A stretch of 64,000 nucleotides of DNA, taken from NCBI RefSeq assembly GCF_003391095.1, contig NZ_CP031447.1:3038001-3102000 (forward strand), written 5' to 3'. Every line of letters begins with the position of its first letter. The stretch's first letter is position 1. Position numbers and translations under genes: made by a program. The notes under the pieces were generated by a model, which had not been told where the DNA came from, ran no database searches, and saw only the letters and a program-made list of their open reading frames with translations. This DNA is from Austwickia chelonae. GTDB taxonomy: Bacteria; Actinomycetota; Actinomycetes; Actinomycetales; Dermatophilaceae. Positions 8,061 to 16,527 of this stretch are shown here, piece after piece.

Positions 8061-9317
8061 TCAGGGCACGTAGTCGATGTTCAGGCCGCCGTTCCAGGCG
8101 CTGTTGACGATCGCCGCCGGCGTGAAGAGGCATTCGTCGCTGCCGTCGTCGCCGCTGCCGACGCCGTGGTGGATGCCCACCGCGTAGCCGCCACTGCCAT
8201 TGGACACCGGGGTCCACACCGGCCCCCCGCTGTCGCCGCCATTACTGAAGCACGGACTGTAGGCAGCCATGTTGTCGTAGTACTCGGCGCTGGAGTAGCG
8301 CACTCGCATCCCGGTGCGGACGACGGTGTCGGCCCAGTTCTCACTGGCCCGGCCATAGCGGTTCACCGTCTGGCCGACCCAGGGCCAGCGCACGCCGCGC
8401 ACGGTGAGATAGGAGCCCCGTTCGTAGACGAACCACGGAGCGGTGGAGCGACCGAGAACCGTGTGATATTGCAGGTCACCGACGTGATCACGGCCGCCCC
8501 AGCCTTGGGAGAGCCAGGCGTAGGTGCCATAGCGCAGCCAGTCCGAACAGTGCCCTGCGGTGAGCAGACCTTTTCCACCGCTGCTGGGGGTGACGACATA
8601 GGCCGCGGTGCAGGCAGCGACCGCAGGGTTGCTGTAGGCCTGCAGGTCGGCCCCGCCGATGACCTCGACGGTCTTGCGTAGCCGGAAGTTCGGGTCGGTG
8701 ACGGCCCGCACTGGAGGCAGGTTCGTGCCGTCGGCGCGAGCGGCCCGCTGCCAGGAGTCGAGGATGTGTTCGGTGGGCACGGCTGCTCTGACCCGGATCT
8801 CCTGGGTGCGGGGGTCGGCGGCGACGGTGAAACTCTCGACGCCGTGCCGGGTCAAGGTGGCAGCGATGGAGTCCTGTCGACGAGCCACGTCTTTCTCGGA
8901 GAAAGTCCGGTCGAAGGAAACTTTTATTCCGGATTTCTTCCCGATATCAGCAATGTGTTGCTTCGCCGATGCACTGATGGTTCGCTTGAAGGAGATACTT
9001 ACCCCGCCGCCGTCAGGACTCTGCCTGGCCTCTGAAAAGTATTCGGCATAGTTCTTTTTCAGATTGTCGACATGGGCGGAGAAGCGATCTTCGGCGTTGA
9101 GGCGTTCCGCCGCCTCACCCCGGCCCGTCCCACTTCTGCCCGCCAGCTCCTCGACGGTACGGGCAAGCGCCCGCTGCCCCATTCCGTCCTTCCCGGCATC
9201 CTCCACAATGTTCTTGACCTGGGGCTCCATAGCCTGAGTCAGCGAAGGAACACTGACGGACAGGCTGCCGACGAGTAGGGGGACACCCACCATCATGAGG
9301 CGATGGCGAACGTTCAT
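8061..9317 (-). CDS. Secreted chymotrypsin-like (S1, alpha-lytic type) serine protease with pro-region
   Basis: 418 aa from ATG 9315-9317 with AGGAGA 5 nt upstream. Residues 1-30 are a signal peptide ending near LTQA; residues 30-210 form a pro-region with no protease motifs; the catalytic domain begins near VIGGADLQAYSN. Triad: His in LLTAGHCSDW, Asp in VGDLQYHTV, Ser in NGGDSGGPVW. Cysteines pair as in the alpha-lytic/streptogrisin group. The product should be exported as a zymogen and self-processed. No inhibitor gene adjoins it, though a possible I36-type inhibitor lies 6 kb to the left. Confidence 0.93.
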   Translation of the reverse strand: MNVRHRLMMVGVPLLVGSLSVSVPSLTQAMEPQVKNIVEDAGKDGMGQRALARTVEELAGRSGTGRGEAAERLNAEDRFSAHVDNLKKNYAEYFSEARQSPDGGGVSISFKRTISASAKQHIADIGKKSGIKVSFDRTFSEKDVARRQDSIAATLTRHGVESFTVAADPRTQEIRVRAAVPTEHILDSWQRAARADGTNLPPVRAVTDPNFRLRKTVEVIGGADLQAYSNPAVAACTAAYVVTPSSGGKGLLTAGHCSDWLRYGTYAWLSQGWGGRDHVGDLQYHTVLGRSTAPWFVYERGSYLTVRGVRWPWVGQTVNRYGRASENWADTVVRTGMRVRYSSAEYYDNMAAYSPCFSNGGDSGGPVWTPVSNGSGGYAVGIHHGVGSGDDGSDECLFTPAAIVNSAWNGGLNIDYVP

Positions 9318-9759
9318 ATCGGTCTCCTTGCATTTCTCCCCCGACCTGTGATGAAACAATTCACGCTTCTTGTATCCCTCGACAAAGCGGCGTAGTCAAC
9401 GCATGGCGAGCGCAGCTCAATCAGATTCATGGACATACGACCGACATTTACTAATGGCTTTCCCGCCGCCTTAAAGGCTAACCAGTCGGCAGCAACTCCG
9501 AAGCATGGGATGTTGCGCAATACACCCGGAAAAGAAGTTCACAGAAAAGCATTCCAGCGAACTTTCACGCCCATTCACCAGCTCTTTCCCGAACAGGCGG
9601 TCGTACGTCCTGGTGATCACGATCCCGTCGCGACACGCCACCGAAGTGGTCACGGGAGGCTGAACTTTTCCTCACAGATCCACTATTCGGACCACAAGGG
9701 CGACCCCGGGGGCAGATAGTGGCTTGGTTATCGCAGATCAGCTCTCTCGGAGGACCCTC
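9318..9759. other. Divergent intergenic region
   Basis: About 440 nt between the protease start (minus) and the phosphatase start (plus). It must hold both promoters; no hairpin, repeat or convincing small gene was seen. Short open frames on both strands have unlike-protein composition. Confidence 0.5.
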
Positions 9760-11541
9760 ATGACCTCTGCGCGTTCACGCAGTCTGGTTCTCGCGCTGAT
9801 GCTTCCGCTCGCAGCCCTGGGGACGACAGTGCCCCTGCACGCCGCCGTGACGGACCAGCGTCCAGACGTCTCACAACAGCCAGTACAGCAGGCACCCGTT
9901 CAGCAGACCCCCTCGCGCCCGGCTCCACCGCAGGCACCCGGCCAGGCCCCGGTGCGCCCCGGACATGGCATCTCCGCCCCGGTCTCCCAGGTGCGCGGCG
10001 CTCAGGAAGGCCGTCACACTCCCGCTCCGGCCGCCGAAGGCGCCCTCGGCCCACAACAGCGCTTCACCCTCCCGGCGGACGGCTCCGCCGGGAAACAGGC
10101 TCGCGGCGAAACCCTGCCGAACGCCGATGTCGCGAAGAAGACGATCCGCGCCTACTACGGTGCTTCTGACAAGGGCATCTCCGACAAGAAGAATTCGCCC
10201 TACATCCAGGAGGTCAAGCAACTCCTGGCCAAGGAGGCCGCGACCCTCCCCGCGCGGTACAAGCAGGCCGCCGCACAGGGCCACAAACCGGCCGTCTTCG
10301 TCGACATCGACGACACCTTGCTGTCCACCTACGACCTGGTCGACGCGGGCACCGGCTTCCACTACGACCCGAAGACCTGGGACAAGGGTGTGCAGCGGGC
10401 CGACATGCCGGCCGTCCCCGGCATGGTCGACTTCATCGCCCAGGCCCGCAGGACCGGGTTCACCGTGATCGGGCTGACCGGGCGCAATGACGGCCAGAAG
10501 GCCGCCACCCTGACCAACCTGGCCAAGGCCGGCTACCCCGGGTTCACCCGGGACACCCTGTTCACGAAGTGGAAAGGCAATGCCAAACCGGCCTACGTGA
10601 ACTGCGCCAAGGCCAAGTGCACCACCGTCGAGTACAAGGCGGGCACCCGTCGGCACTTCGAGTCCCAGGGCTACCGGGTCGCATTGTCCATCGGTGACCA
10701 GTGGTCCGATCTGCAGGGCGGCTCGGCCGATGCGCTGATCAAGCTGCCGAACCCGACCTACTACCTGCCGTCGGCCGACCTGCCGGGCATGCCTCAGCCG
10801 AACCTGCGCCCGCGGACCGACTTCGTCATGCGCCCGGACGGCAGCAGCGGCAAGGTCGTCGGCGGCGAGGCCATCCCGAACATGGATGTCGTCCGCAAGA
10901 CGATCCGCACCTACTACAACGCCGACGAGAAGGGCCTGGCGAACCCGACCACGTCGCCGTACCGCACGGAGCTGGCCGGGCTCACCTCGCAGTGGACCCA
11001 GCAGATCACGCAGGCCTGCTCCAGCGAGAAGGCCCAGGGCCGTAAACCGGCCGTGGTGCTGGACACCGATGACACCACCCTCATGACGTATGACATGCAG
11101 GACGGTGCCATGCGCTTCACCTTCGACCCCAAACTGCAGGACCAGTGGGTGAAGCAGGGCAGGTTCACCGCCACGCCGGGCATGCTCGACCTCGTCCGCA
11201 AGGTGAAGGCTTCCGGCTGCGAGATCCTGGGCGTCACCGGGCGGACCACCAGCCAGTCCGCGGCCTCGGTGGCGAACCTGCGCAAGCTGGGCTTCCCGGA
11301 GTTCGCGCCGAACGCCTACATGACGAAGTGGGAGAAGGGCGCGGCCAAGCCCGACTACGTCAAGTGCGCGAAGGAGAAGTGCACGACGGTCGAGTTCAAG
11401 TCCTCGACGCGGGCGTGGCTGGAGTCGGCCGCCGGCGGCAACTATCAGATCGTGGCGAACTTCGGCGACCAGTACAGCGACCTGATCGGTGGGCACGGCA
11501 TGCCGATCAAGCTGCCGAATCCCACCTACTACCTGCCGTGA
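9760..11541 (+). CDS. Secreted acid phosphatase with two tandem HAD (class B/5'-nucleotidase-type) domains
   Basis: 593 aa from ATG 9760 with GGAGGACC upstream. Signal peptide at 1-28, then a Pro/Gln-rich linker to about residue 95. Two homologous HAD domains follow. Domain 1: FVDIDDTLLSTYD, GLTGRNDGQ, TKWKG and GDQWSDLQGG; domain 2: VLDTDDTTLMTYD, GVTGRTTSQ, TKWEKG and GDQYSDLIGG. Both keep the DxDxT nucleophile motif and end in LPNPTYYLP, so both look active. Family members dephosphorylate nucleotides and phosphomonoesters outside the membrane. The repeat is an internal gene duplication; single-domain relatives are the norm. Confidence 0.9.
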   Translation: MTSARSRSLVLALMLPLAALGTTVPLHAAVTDQRPDVSQQPVQQAPVQQTPSRPAPPQAPGQAPVRPGHGISAPVSQVRGAQEGRHTPAPAAEGALGPQQRFTLPADGSAGKQARGETLPNADVAKKTIRAYYGASDKGISDKKNSPYIQEVKQLLAKEAATLPARYKQAAAQGHKPAVFVDIDDTLLSTYDLVDAGTGFHYDPKTWDKGVQRADMPAVPGMVDFIAQARRTGFTVIGLTGRNDGQKAATLTNLAKAGYPGFTRDTLFTKWKGNAKPAYVNCAKAKCTTVEYKAGTRRHFESQGYRVALSIGDQWSDLQGGSADALIKLPNPTYYLPSADLPGMPQPNLRPRTDFVMRPDGSSGKVVGGEAIPNMDVVRKTIRTYYNADEKGLANPTTSPYRTELAGLTSQWTQQITQACSSEKAQGRKPAVVLDTDDTTLMTYDMQDGAMRFTFDPKLQDQWVKQGRFTATPGMLDLVRKVKASGCEILGVTGRTTSQSAASVANLRKLGFPEFAPNAYMTKWEKGAAKPDYVKCAKEKCTTVEFKSSTRAWLESAAGGNYQIVANFGDQYSDLIGGHGMPIKLPNPTYYLP

Positions 11542-11575
11542 CCGTACGGCTGAGGTGATTCGACGCTGATCAGCA

Positions 11576-11611
11576 AAGCGGGCCGAGGGATGACTTCCCT
11601 CGGCCCGCTTT
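11576..11611 (+). terminator. Hairpin terminator after tandem HAD phosphatase
   Basis: AAGCGGGCCGAGGGA pairs with TCCCTCGGCCCGCTT over 15 bp with a short loop, 35 nt past the stop, followed by a short TT tract. Confidence 0.85.
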
Positions 11612-11816
11612 CCCGATGGCCCGCTTTCTCTACGGCCGGGTCCTTCCTCGACACGGGGGCGCGGTGGCTGGGCCGGTGGTCCGGACGGTCACGGGCCTCT
11701 CTGCCCGTGGCCTCAGACCAGGCCGTCCTCGGGCGATGAGACGGGAGGAATCCGCAGCCGCTGTCCTGTCCGGGCAGGGCGGCTCTGCTGCGGTGTAGTC
11801 GACCTCGCGGAGGACC

Positions 11817-13499
11817 ATGGACGGCGCGTTGACCTGGGTTCTCCTGGCTGCGACCGTGGCTGCGACGGTGTGGGCCTTCTGGCCACGCGGGTCGGGCCGG
11901 AAGCCGCCGCGGTCGTCCGCGCCGTCGGAGACTCGTCGGCCGCGCACCGATCCGATGCCGGAGGATCCGGCGGCTGAGTCTGCGGGGTCGGGCGCTGGGC
12001 AGGCGGTGTCGCTGCTCGACGACGGTGGTGCCGTGCGCCTACCTGGGGAGAGTCCCGGTGGACGCTCACGAACTGCGACGGGTCCGGTCGCGGCCTTACC
12101 GGCCGGGCGCACTCCTCCTGCCCTGGGTGGGCCGCCCCCGAGTGGCTCCGCAGCGGGCGGTTCTCCTCGGGGGGATGGACGACACCGCAGAAGAGCGGAC
12201 GGCTCCGGCACGCCTGGTGCCGGGTCCAGGGGCGAAGAACGGGCCGGTCCCGCCGCTGCTCCAGGACCGCCGCCACGCCCGGCTCCGGCCCCGCTTTCGC
12301 CCCGTTCGTCACTGTTCGCCTTCGGCTCGTTGACCGACGACGGCGAGAGTTACCGGCATCGTGGCGATTTCGCTTGTGTTCACGTGGTCACCACAGGTTT
12401 CTCCGCTGCCCGGGAGCGCGTGATCGAGGTGGCGGTGGCGCACTCCGACCGGGCAGGTCGGGTGCAGGAGGTGTGGTCCTCCTTGGTCGATCCGCAACGC
12501 CCCGATGTGCCTGGCACGGCCTGGCACGGCCTCCGGTCAGGTGCCTTGCAGGGCGCTCCGTCGTTCGCGCAGATCGCCCCGGAGGTGTTGTCCCGCTTGG
12601 AGGGCCGGGTCGTGGTGGCGCTGGGTGCCGAGCTGGTGGAGGCTTTCCTGGCTGCGGAGCTCCTCCGGGCGGGGGTATTGGCCGCGCCGGTCCCGGCGGT
12701 GGACGTGGGCCGGTGGGCGTCGGTCTCGGGTGCGCCGAGTGCGCGGTGGGCCGCAGTGGCTCAGCTGGCCGGTCGGGGTCGGTCGGTGCCGTCGTCGGCG
12801 GTGGAGGACGTCCACCTGTTGGCGGCGGTGCTGCCCCGGTTGTGGTCTTCTTTCGGTGACGACCTGGTGTTCCCGGTGGCTCCGGCGCCGGTGTCGACCG
12901 GTCGGCACCGGCAAGTGGTTGCCGGGGTCGGTCGGCCGGTGGGGCAGATCGGAGCGGTGCCGACCGGTTGGCTGGCCGAGCTGATGGTGGCTTTGCCGAT
13001 GAGTGCGGCGGAGACTCATGACGCCAGGTTGGCGGCTTATGTCGACGGGTTGACGTCGATCCTGCCGACGGGGCGCATCGTCGCTGATGAGGTGCGGGAG
13101 CTGACCGCTTCGGCGGTGCGGGCCGGTTTCAGCGCGTCACAGCTGCACACGGTGGCCGTGCGCCTGCTGGAGTCGATGCGGGCCACGGCCTTCGCCCGGG
13201 GTGAGCTGTCGCAGGATCAGGTGCGGCATCTGCGGGCGGCGGCGGTCTCCTTGGGGGTGCCGCAGTATTTCGACGATCTGGTGCAGGCTCCGGCACCGCC
13301 CGCACCCGAGCCGGGGTCGGGGTCGTTCAGCCGCCCGGTGCGTAAACCCTCGCCACCGCCTCCGCCGCAGTGGCTGCCCCGGTGCGGGCATTGCCTCCAG
13401 GTCGGTCACTACACGTCGTCGTGTCCTCGGTTGCGTCGTCGTGGCCGGGGCGGCGGTGTACCGGGTGTGGGCCCGATCGAGCCGATCCGCCCGGTGTGA
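11817..13499 (+). CDS. Membrane-anchored degenerate DEDDh exonuclease-like protein with TerB-like region and CCHC zinc knuckle
   Basis: 560 aa from ATG 11817 with GCGGAGGACC upstream. Order: one membrane segment (about 4-22); a Pro/Gly/Arg-rich low-complexity linker to 165; a domain (184-300) with the layout of DnaQ-type 3'-5' exonucleases; a helical TerB-like region (385-490, TGRIVADEVRELTASAV); and CGHCLQVGHYTSSC (523-536), an exact CX2CX4HX4C knuckle followed by a basic tail. The catalytic acids are gone: the expected DVETTG reads HVVTTG, HNAxFD reads LGAELV. It therefore probably binds rather than cuts nucleic acid. Some relatives are annotated DNA polymerase III epsilon-like; that function is unlikely here. 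Confidence 0.75.
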   Translation: MDGALTWVLLAATVAATVWAFWPRGSGRKPPRSSAPSETRRPRTDPMPEDPAAESAGSGAGQAVSLLDDGGAVRLPGESPGGRSRTATGPVAALPAGRTPPALGGPPPSGSAAGGSPRGDGRHRRRADGSGTPGAGSRGEERAGPAAAPGPPPRPAPAPLSPRSSLFAFGSLTDDGESYRHRGDFACVHVVTTGFSAARERVIEVAVAHSDRAGRVQEVWSSLVDPQRPDVPGTAWHGLRSGALQGAPSFAQIAPEVLSRLEGRVVVALGAELVEAFLAAELLRAGVLAAPVPAVDVGRWASVSGAPSARWAAVAQLAGRGRSVPSSAVEDVHLLAAVLPRLWSSFGDDLVFPVAPAPVSTGRHRQVVAGVGRPVGQIGAVPTGWLAELMVALPMSAAETHDARLAAYVDGLTSILPTGRIVADEVRELTASAVRAGFSASQLHTVAVRLLESMRATAFARGELSQDQVRHLRAAAVSLGVPQYFDDLVQAPAPPAPEPGSGSFSRPVRKPSPPPPPQWLPRCGHCLQVGHYTSSCPRLRRRGRGGGVPGVGPIEPIRPV

Positions 13500-13545
13500 T
13501 CGGCGCTGTCGCCGCCTCGCCTGTACCGCCGCCGCCATGACTGTC

Positions 13546-13706
13546 AGCGCATTTCCTTCACTACCAGCACATTCTCTCGACTACCAGCACATTTCCTTCA
13601 CTACCAGCACATTTCCCTCACAGCCAGCACACTTCCCTCACTGCCACCCGCATTCATGTCTGCAACCAGTGAAGGAAACGTGCTGGCAGTCGAGGAAATG
13701 CGCTCC
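13546..13706. repeat. Five direct plus two inverted copies of a 20-bp repeat
   Basis: Consecutive 20-bp units of the type AGCACATTTCCTTCACTACC start at 13546, 13566, 13586, 13606 and 13626. After a 21-nt spacer two units in opposite orientation follow (13667-13686 and 13687-13706). Copies differ at a few positions only. A transcript could fold back on itself in several alternative ways. It lies between the exonuclease-like gene and a response-regulator relic; no protein-coding role is likely. Confidence 0.85.
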
Positions 13707-13876
13707 AAGGATTCGGCGATTGGCCATGCCGACGCCCCTGGTGGGGAAAGAATGTTCAGCTTCGTCGCCCAGCTTCTGTCGGCCCGTCGCATAGTGAACT
13801 ACCCACCCAGGTCACAGGCTTGTTCGCCGGACAGCCGTAGAGTCCATGTGGCGAATCTCCACGGCAGGCTAGTCGG

Positions 13877-14104
13877 GTGTCCTTTTCTGACGGCCTGGTC
13901 CGTGTCCTGGTTGTCGGCGACGACGCTCTCACGGTCGAAGCACCCCGTCATTTCGCCGGTCTCCCTGATGGCTTCCCCTGCCACCGGTGCCATGTCGGAC
14001 GGTGTGGCAACGGCGGATCAAGTAGCTGCATTGCGTCCTGACGTCGTGCTCATGGATATACGGATCCTGCGCATGGACGGAGTAGCGGCGATCGCCCGAG
14101 CCGA
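13877..14104 (+). pseudogene. Remnant of a NarL/FixJ-type response regulator receiver domain
   Basis: In one frame GTG 13877 gives VSFSDGLVRVLVVGDDALT, the first strand of a receiver domain (usual VRVLLVDDQALV). Shifting frame near 14000 gives ADQVAALRPDVVLMDIR followed by MDGVAAIAR, the phospho-acceptor Asp segment. The middle is frameshifted, and the rest of the receiver and the LuxR-type HTH are missing or unrecognisable. It is a decayed gene fragment next to the repeat cluster. Confidence 0.65.
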
Positions 14105-14271
14105 CAAGTGGAAGCTCGCAGCACTCTCTCGAAGAGCCACCGCGGCAGTCGCCTCACCCCTAGCTTCTCAGGGGATCCGGCCTGGTAGGCGGTTCTCGAC
14201 GGCGGTGGCACGACAAGAAGCGCAGGCAGCCCGCATCTCAGGAGGTCACGTTGGCGAGCTACCGACCGTCG

Positions 14272-14313
14272 TAGACAGATCTCTCCCTATCTGTATATTC
14301 TGACCATGTACAG
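14272..14313 (+). promoter_or_regulatory. Promoter with overlapping palindromic operator for the GntR/ABC operon
   Basis: TAGACA (14272-14277), a 16-nt spacer and TATATT (14294-14299) make a near-consensus sigma-70 promoter. The -10 lies inside the inverted repeat CTGTA...TACAG (14291-14313). This is what autoregulation by the YtrA-type GntR repressor encoded just downstream would need. Confidence 0.65.
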
Positions 14314-14324
14314 AAAGGCGCATC

Positions 14325-14696
14325 ATGGACGTCATACTTTCGCATACCAGTGGCGTGCCGCTGTATGAGCAGATCAAGACGCAAATAAAGATGAGTATCG
14401 CGCGAGGAGACCTGGAAGAAGGCGATGCCCTTCCCTCGGTTCGAGGGCTCGCCCGCGACCTCAGAGTGAGCGTCATCACCACCACCAGAGCATTCTCTGA
14501 ACTGAGCACAGAAGGCTACATCATCAATATCCCCAAGAAGGGGAGCTATGTCGCAAAGCGGGACGAAAAAAAACTGCGGTCACAAGCATTGGACGAAATC
14601 CAAGAGCACCTTCGCAATGCGATCCAAGCATCTCGCCTGATCCCGCTCAGCGACAGAGAATTCCTTAAGATCGCAGAGACGCTACTGGAGGAGTAG
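14325..14696 (+). CDS. GntR family (YtrA subfamily) transcriptional regulator
   Basis: 123 aa, the short length typical of YtrA regulators. N-terminal winged helix: VPLYEQIKTQIKMSIARGDL, then LPSVRGLARDLRVS, followed by TTTRAFSELSTEGYI; a short C-terminal helical dimer region follows instead of a FadR/HutC effector domain. AGAAAGG precedes ATG 14325. Stop is 2 nt before the ABC ATPase start, so the three genes 14325-16199 form one operon, as in ytrABC-type systems that respond to cell-envelope stress or wall-active antibiotics. The whole operon is visibly lower in GC than its surroundings, with ATA and AGA codons. Confidence 0.92.
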   Translation: MDVILSHTSGVPLYEQIKTQIKMSIARGDLEEGDALPSVRGLARDLRVSVITTTRAFSELSTEGYIINIPKKGSYVAKRDEKKLRSQALDEIQEHLRNAIQASRLIPLSDREFLKIAETLLEE

Positions 14697-14698
14697 GC

Positions 14699-15526
14699 AT
14701 GTCTGCACTGTCCTACCAGGACATTGTCAAGGACTACGGAAATTTTCATCTCGGACCTGTGACGCTATCCATCCCCGAGGGATATGTCACCGGCTTGGTA
14801 GGAGTCAATGGAGCTGGGAAGACAACGCTGATCAAGCTGGCTTTAGGGCTCATCCATCCCACATCCGGCACGGTCAATACATGTAATCATGAAAAAATCG
14901 GAGTCATTTACGACACGCCGAGCATGAGCGGACACTGGAAGGTCATCGACTTCGCCAAGGTCATGCAGCGCTTTTACGCTTCTTGGAATCAGAGCGAGTT
15001 CGACCGTCTTCTCGAATGGGGAGGCATCGATAAGAGGAAGAAAGTAAATCAGCTGTCTCGTGGAATGGGAATGAAGCTCCAGTTCGCCACGGCTTTAGCT
15101 CATGACGCCAAATTCCTCATCCTTGACGAGCCGACATCCGGTCTCGATCCACTGGCTCGACATGAGCTCTTGGACATGATCGCCGACTTCATGATGGATG
15201 AGACGAACTCGGTACTGTTTTCCACACACATCACGTCGGACCTGGCGAGAGTCGCCGACCATCTTGTCCTGCTCCATCAGGGACAACTGATCTCGTCAGG
15301 ATCAACCAGCGACATCTTGGACGAATACCGATTGGTGCGCGGTGCCTCCGAAGATCTCTGCACCGTCCAAGACCAGGTGGTCGGCCTTCGTCAGCATTCT
15401 GCCGGGTGGGAGGGGCTGATACGGACCGAGGACACGGTTGCGCTCAGCGGAAGAAATGCGCAGGTCCAGGAGCCCACTGTTGATGAACTGCTGATTCATC
15501 TCACTCAAGGAGCGACCCATGTCTAA
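14699..15526 (+). CDS. ABC transporter ATP-binding protein (YtrB-like)
   Basis: 275 aa. Walker A GVNGAGKTTL (about residues 35-44), Q-loop region VIYDTPSMSG, a degenerate signature LSRGMGMK, Walker B FLILDEPTSGLD and H-loop FSTHITSD are all present. Start ATG 14699 follows the regulator stop by 2 nt with GGAGGAG upstream. The 3' end overlaps the permease start by 8 nt. It energises the small permease encoded next; substrate unknown. Neighbourhood and size point to the two-component exporter class controlled by YtrA regulators. Confidence 0.93.
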   Translation: MSALSYQDIVKDYGNFHLGPVTLSIPEGYVTGLVGVNGAGKTTLIKLALGLIHPTSGTVNTCNHEKIGVIYDTPSMSGHWKVIDFAKVMQRFYASWNQSEFDRLLEWGGIDKRKKVNQLSRGMGMKLQFATALAHDAKFLILDEPTSGLDPLARHELLDMIADFMMDETNSVLFSTHITSDLARVADHLVLLHQGQLISSGSTSDILDEYRLVRGASEDLCTVQDQVVGLRQHSAGWEGLIRTEDTVALSGRNAQVQEPTVDELLIHLTQGATHV

Positions 15527-16199
15527 CCGCTGCTCTGACCTAGTTGAAGAACAAGATGTCCAACGGAGCGCAACGGGCCAACGCATCGTAGCGATGATTC
15601 ATCTCGACATTCTGACCATCCGCGAAGCTTTAATCCAGTTCCTCCTCCTCGTCCTGGCCACGTCCGTTATCGCTGTGATTCACCCGGTCGACGCAGTAAT
15701 AGCTGCCATGGCCGCGCTGGCGGCCATCACGATCATCAAACTACTGGCAGCGATCGACGAAAATAATCTTCATCTCTTGTACGGCTCGCTGCCAGCACTT
15801 CCGCACGAAGTCGTGGCTGCACATTATGCGCTAGGAGCAGGCGTGGTGGCTTTAAGCTCACTGCCCGCCATACTCATGTCCATCAGATCCCCACAATCAG
15901 ATCTGGCCACGGCCGCTGGAATCGCAGCGAACTGCACAATGCTGTTGGTTGCCCTCTCCTTACTTCTTCCGGTGTATATAAGGTGGGGTACCCGGCGCGG
16001 GTCAACCGTCCTCCTGAGTGGCGCACTCTTGATAGGAGCCATACTCCTTTTCGTTCCCGGGGTGCTCCATGACGCGCCATTAGCACCGCCCCCCGAGATC
16101 ATCAACCTGCTGTCAGCTGCGGCGATATTGCTGGGCGTCACCGCATACCTCGCTTCCTGCGCCGTAGCAGCACGCGTGTACTCCGCCATGGACCATTGA
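15519..16199 (+). CDS. ABC-2 type permease subunit
   Basis: 226 aa with about six hydrophobic segments and no soluble domain, the form of ABC2_membrane_5-type permeases. ATG 15519 overlaps the ATPase stop by 8 nt and has AAGGAG upstream. Last gene of the GntR-ABC operon. Lower GC and rarer codons than flanking genes suggest that the operon was acquired together. Confidence 0.8.
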   Translation: MSNRCSDLVEEQDVQRSATGQRIVAMIHLDILTIREALIQFLLLVLATSVIAVIHPVDAVIAAMAALAAITIIKLLAAIDENNLHLLYGSLPALPHEVVAAHYALGAGVVALSSLPAILMSIRSPQSDLATAAGIAANCTMLLVALSLLLPVYIRWGTRRGSTVLLSGALLIGAILLFVPGVLHDAPLAPPPEIINLLSAAAILLGVTAYLASCAVAARVYSAMDH

Positions 16200-16527
16200 G
16201 CTTCACCGTCCGACCGATGGCGGCGAGCGGCCGTCTGAATGAGTACGACTGACATTCAAGGAAGCCCACTGAAAGTCCCTCTGGGGTGACCTTGTCGAGC
16301 AGGCTCTGCGAGGTGTTCCGTTTGGACCACTCCAGCGCACCAGAAAGTCCAGGTCAGCCAGATCGATCAGCGAACTTATGTGTTCCATTTGGACCACTTC
16401 GGTGTTCAGATCTGAACAGTTGCTGCCGATTCGGGTGTGCAGCACGACGGGTGAATTCCTCGTCGATCCTTCCTCAGCCTTTTCTCGGGAGACGTGTGTC
16501 TGGCCGGGCGACGACAAGGACTTTTCC
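16200..16527. other. Intergenic region with a 20-bp direct repeat
   Basis: GTGTTCCGTTTGGACCACTC (from 16312) recurs as GTGTTCCATTTGGACCACTT (from 16379), 67 nt apart. No gene is convincing here; the region marks the right edge of the low-GC operon and could be residue of a mobile element. Confidence 0.4.

Noticed and set aside
9871-11496. 541-codon open frame antisense to the HAD phosphatase
   Set aside because: Exact antisense shadow of a clearly conserved gene, rich in Gly/Arg/Val with no domain; a product of GC-rich codon structure.
13546-13706. CRISPR array
   Set aside because: Units are contiguous with no spacers, there are inverted copies and no cas genes.
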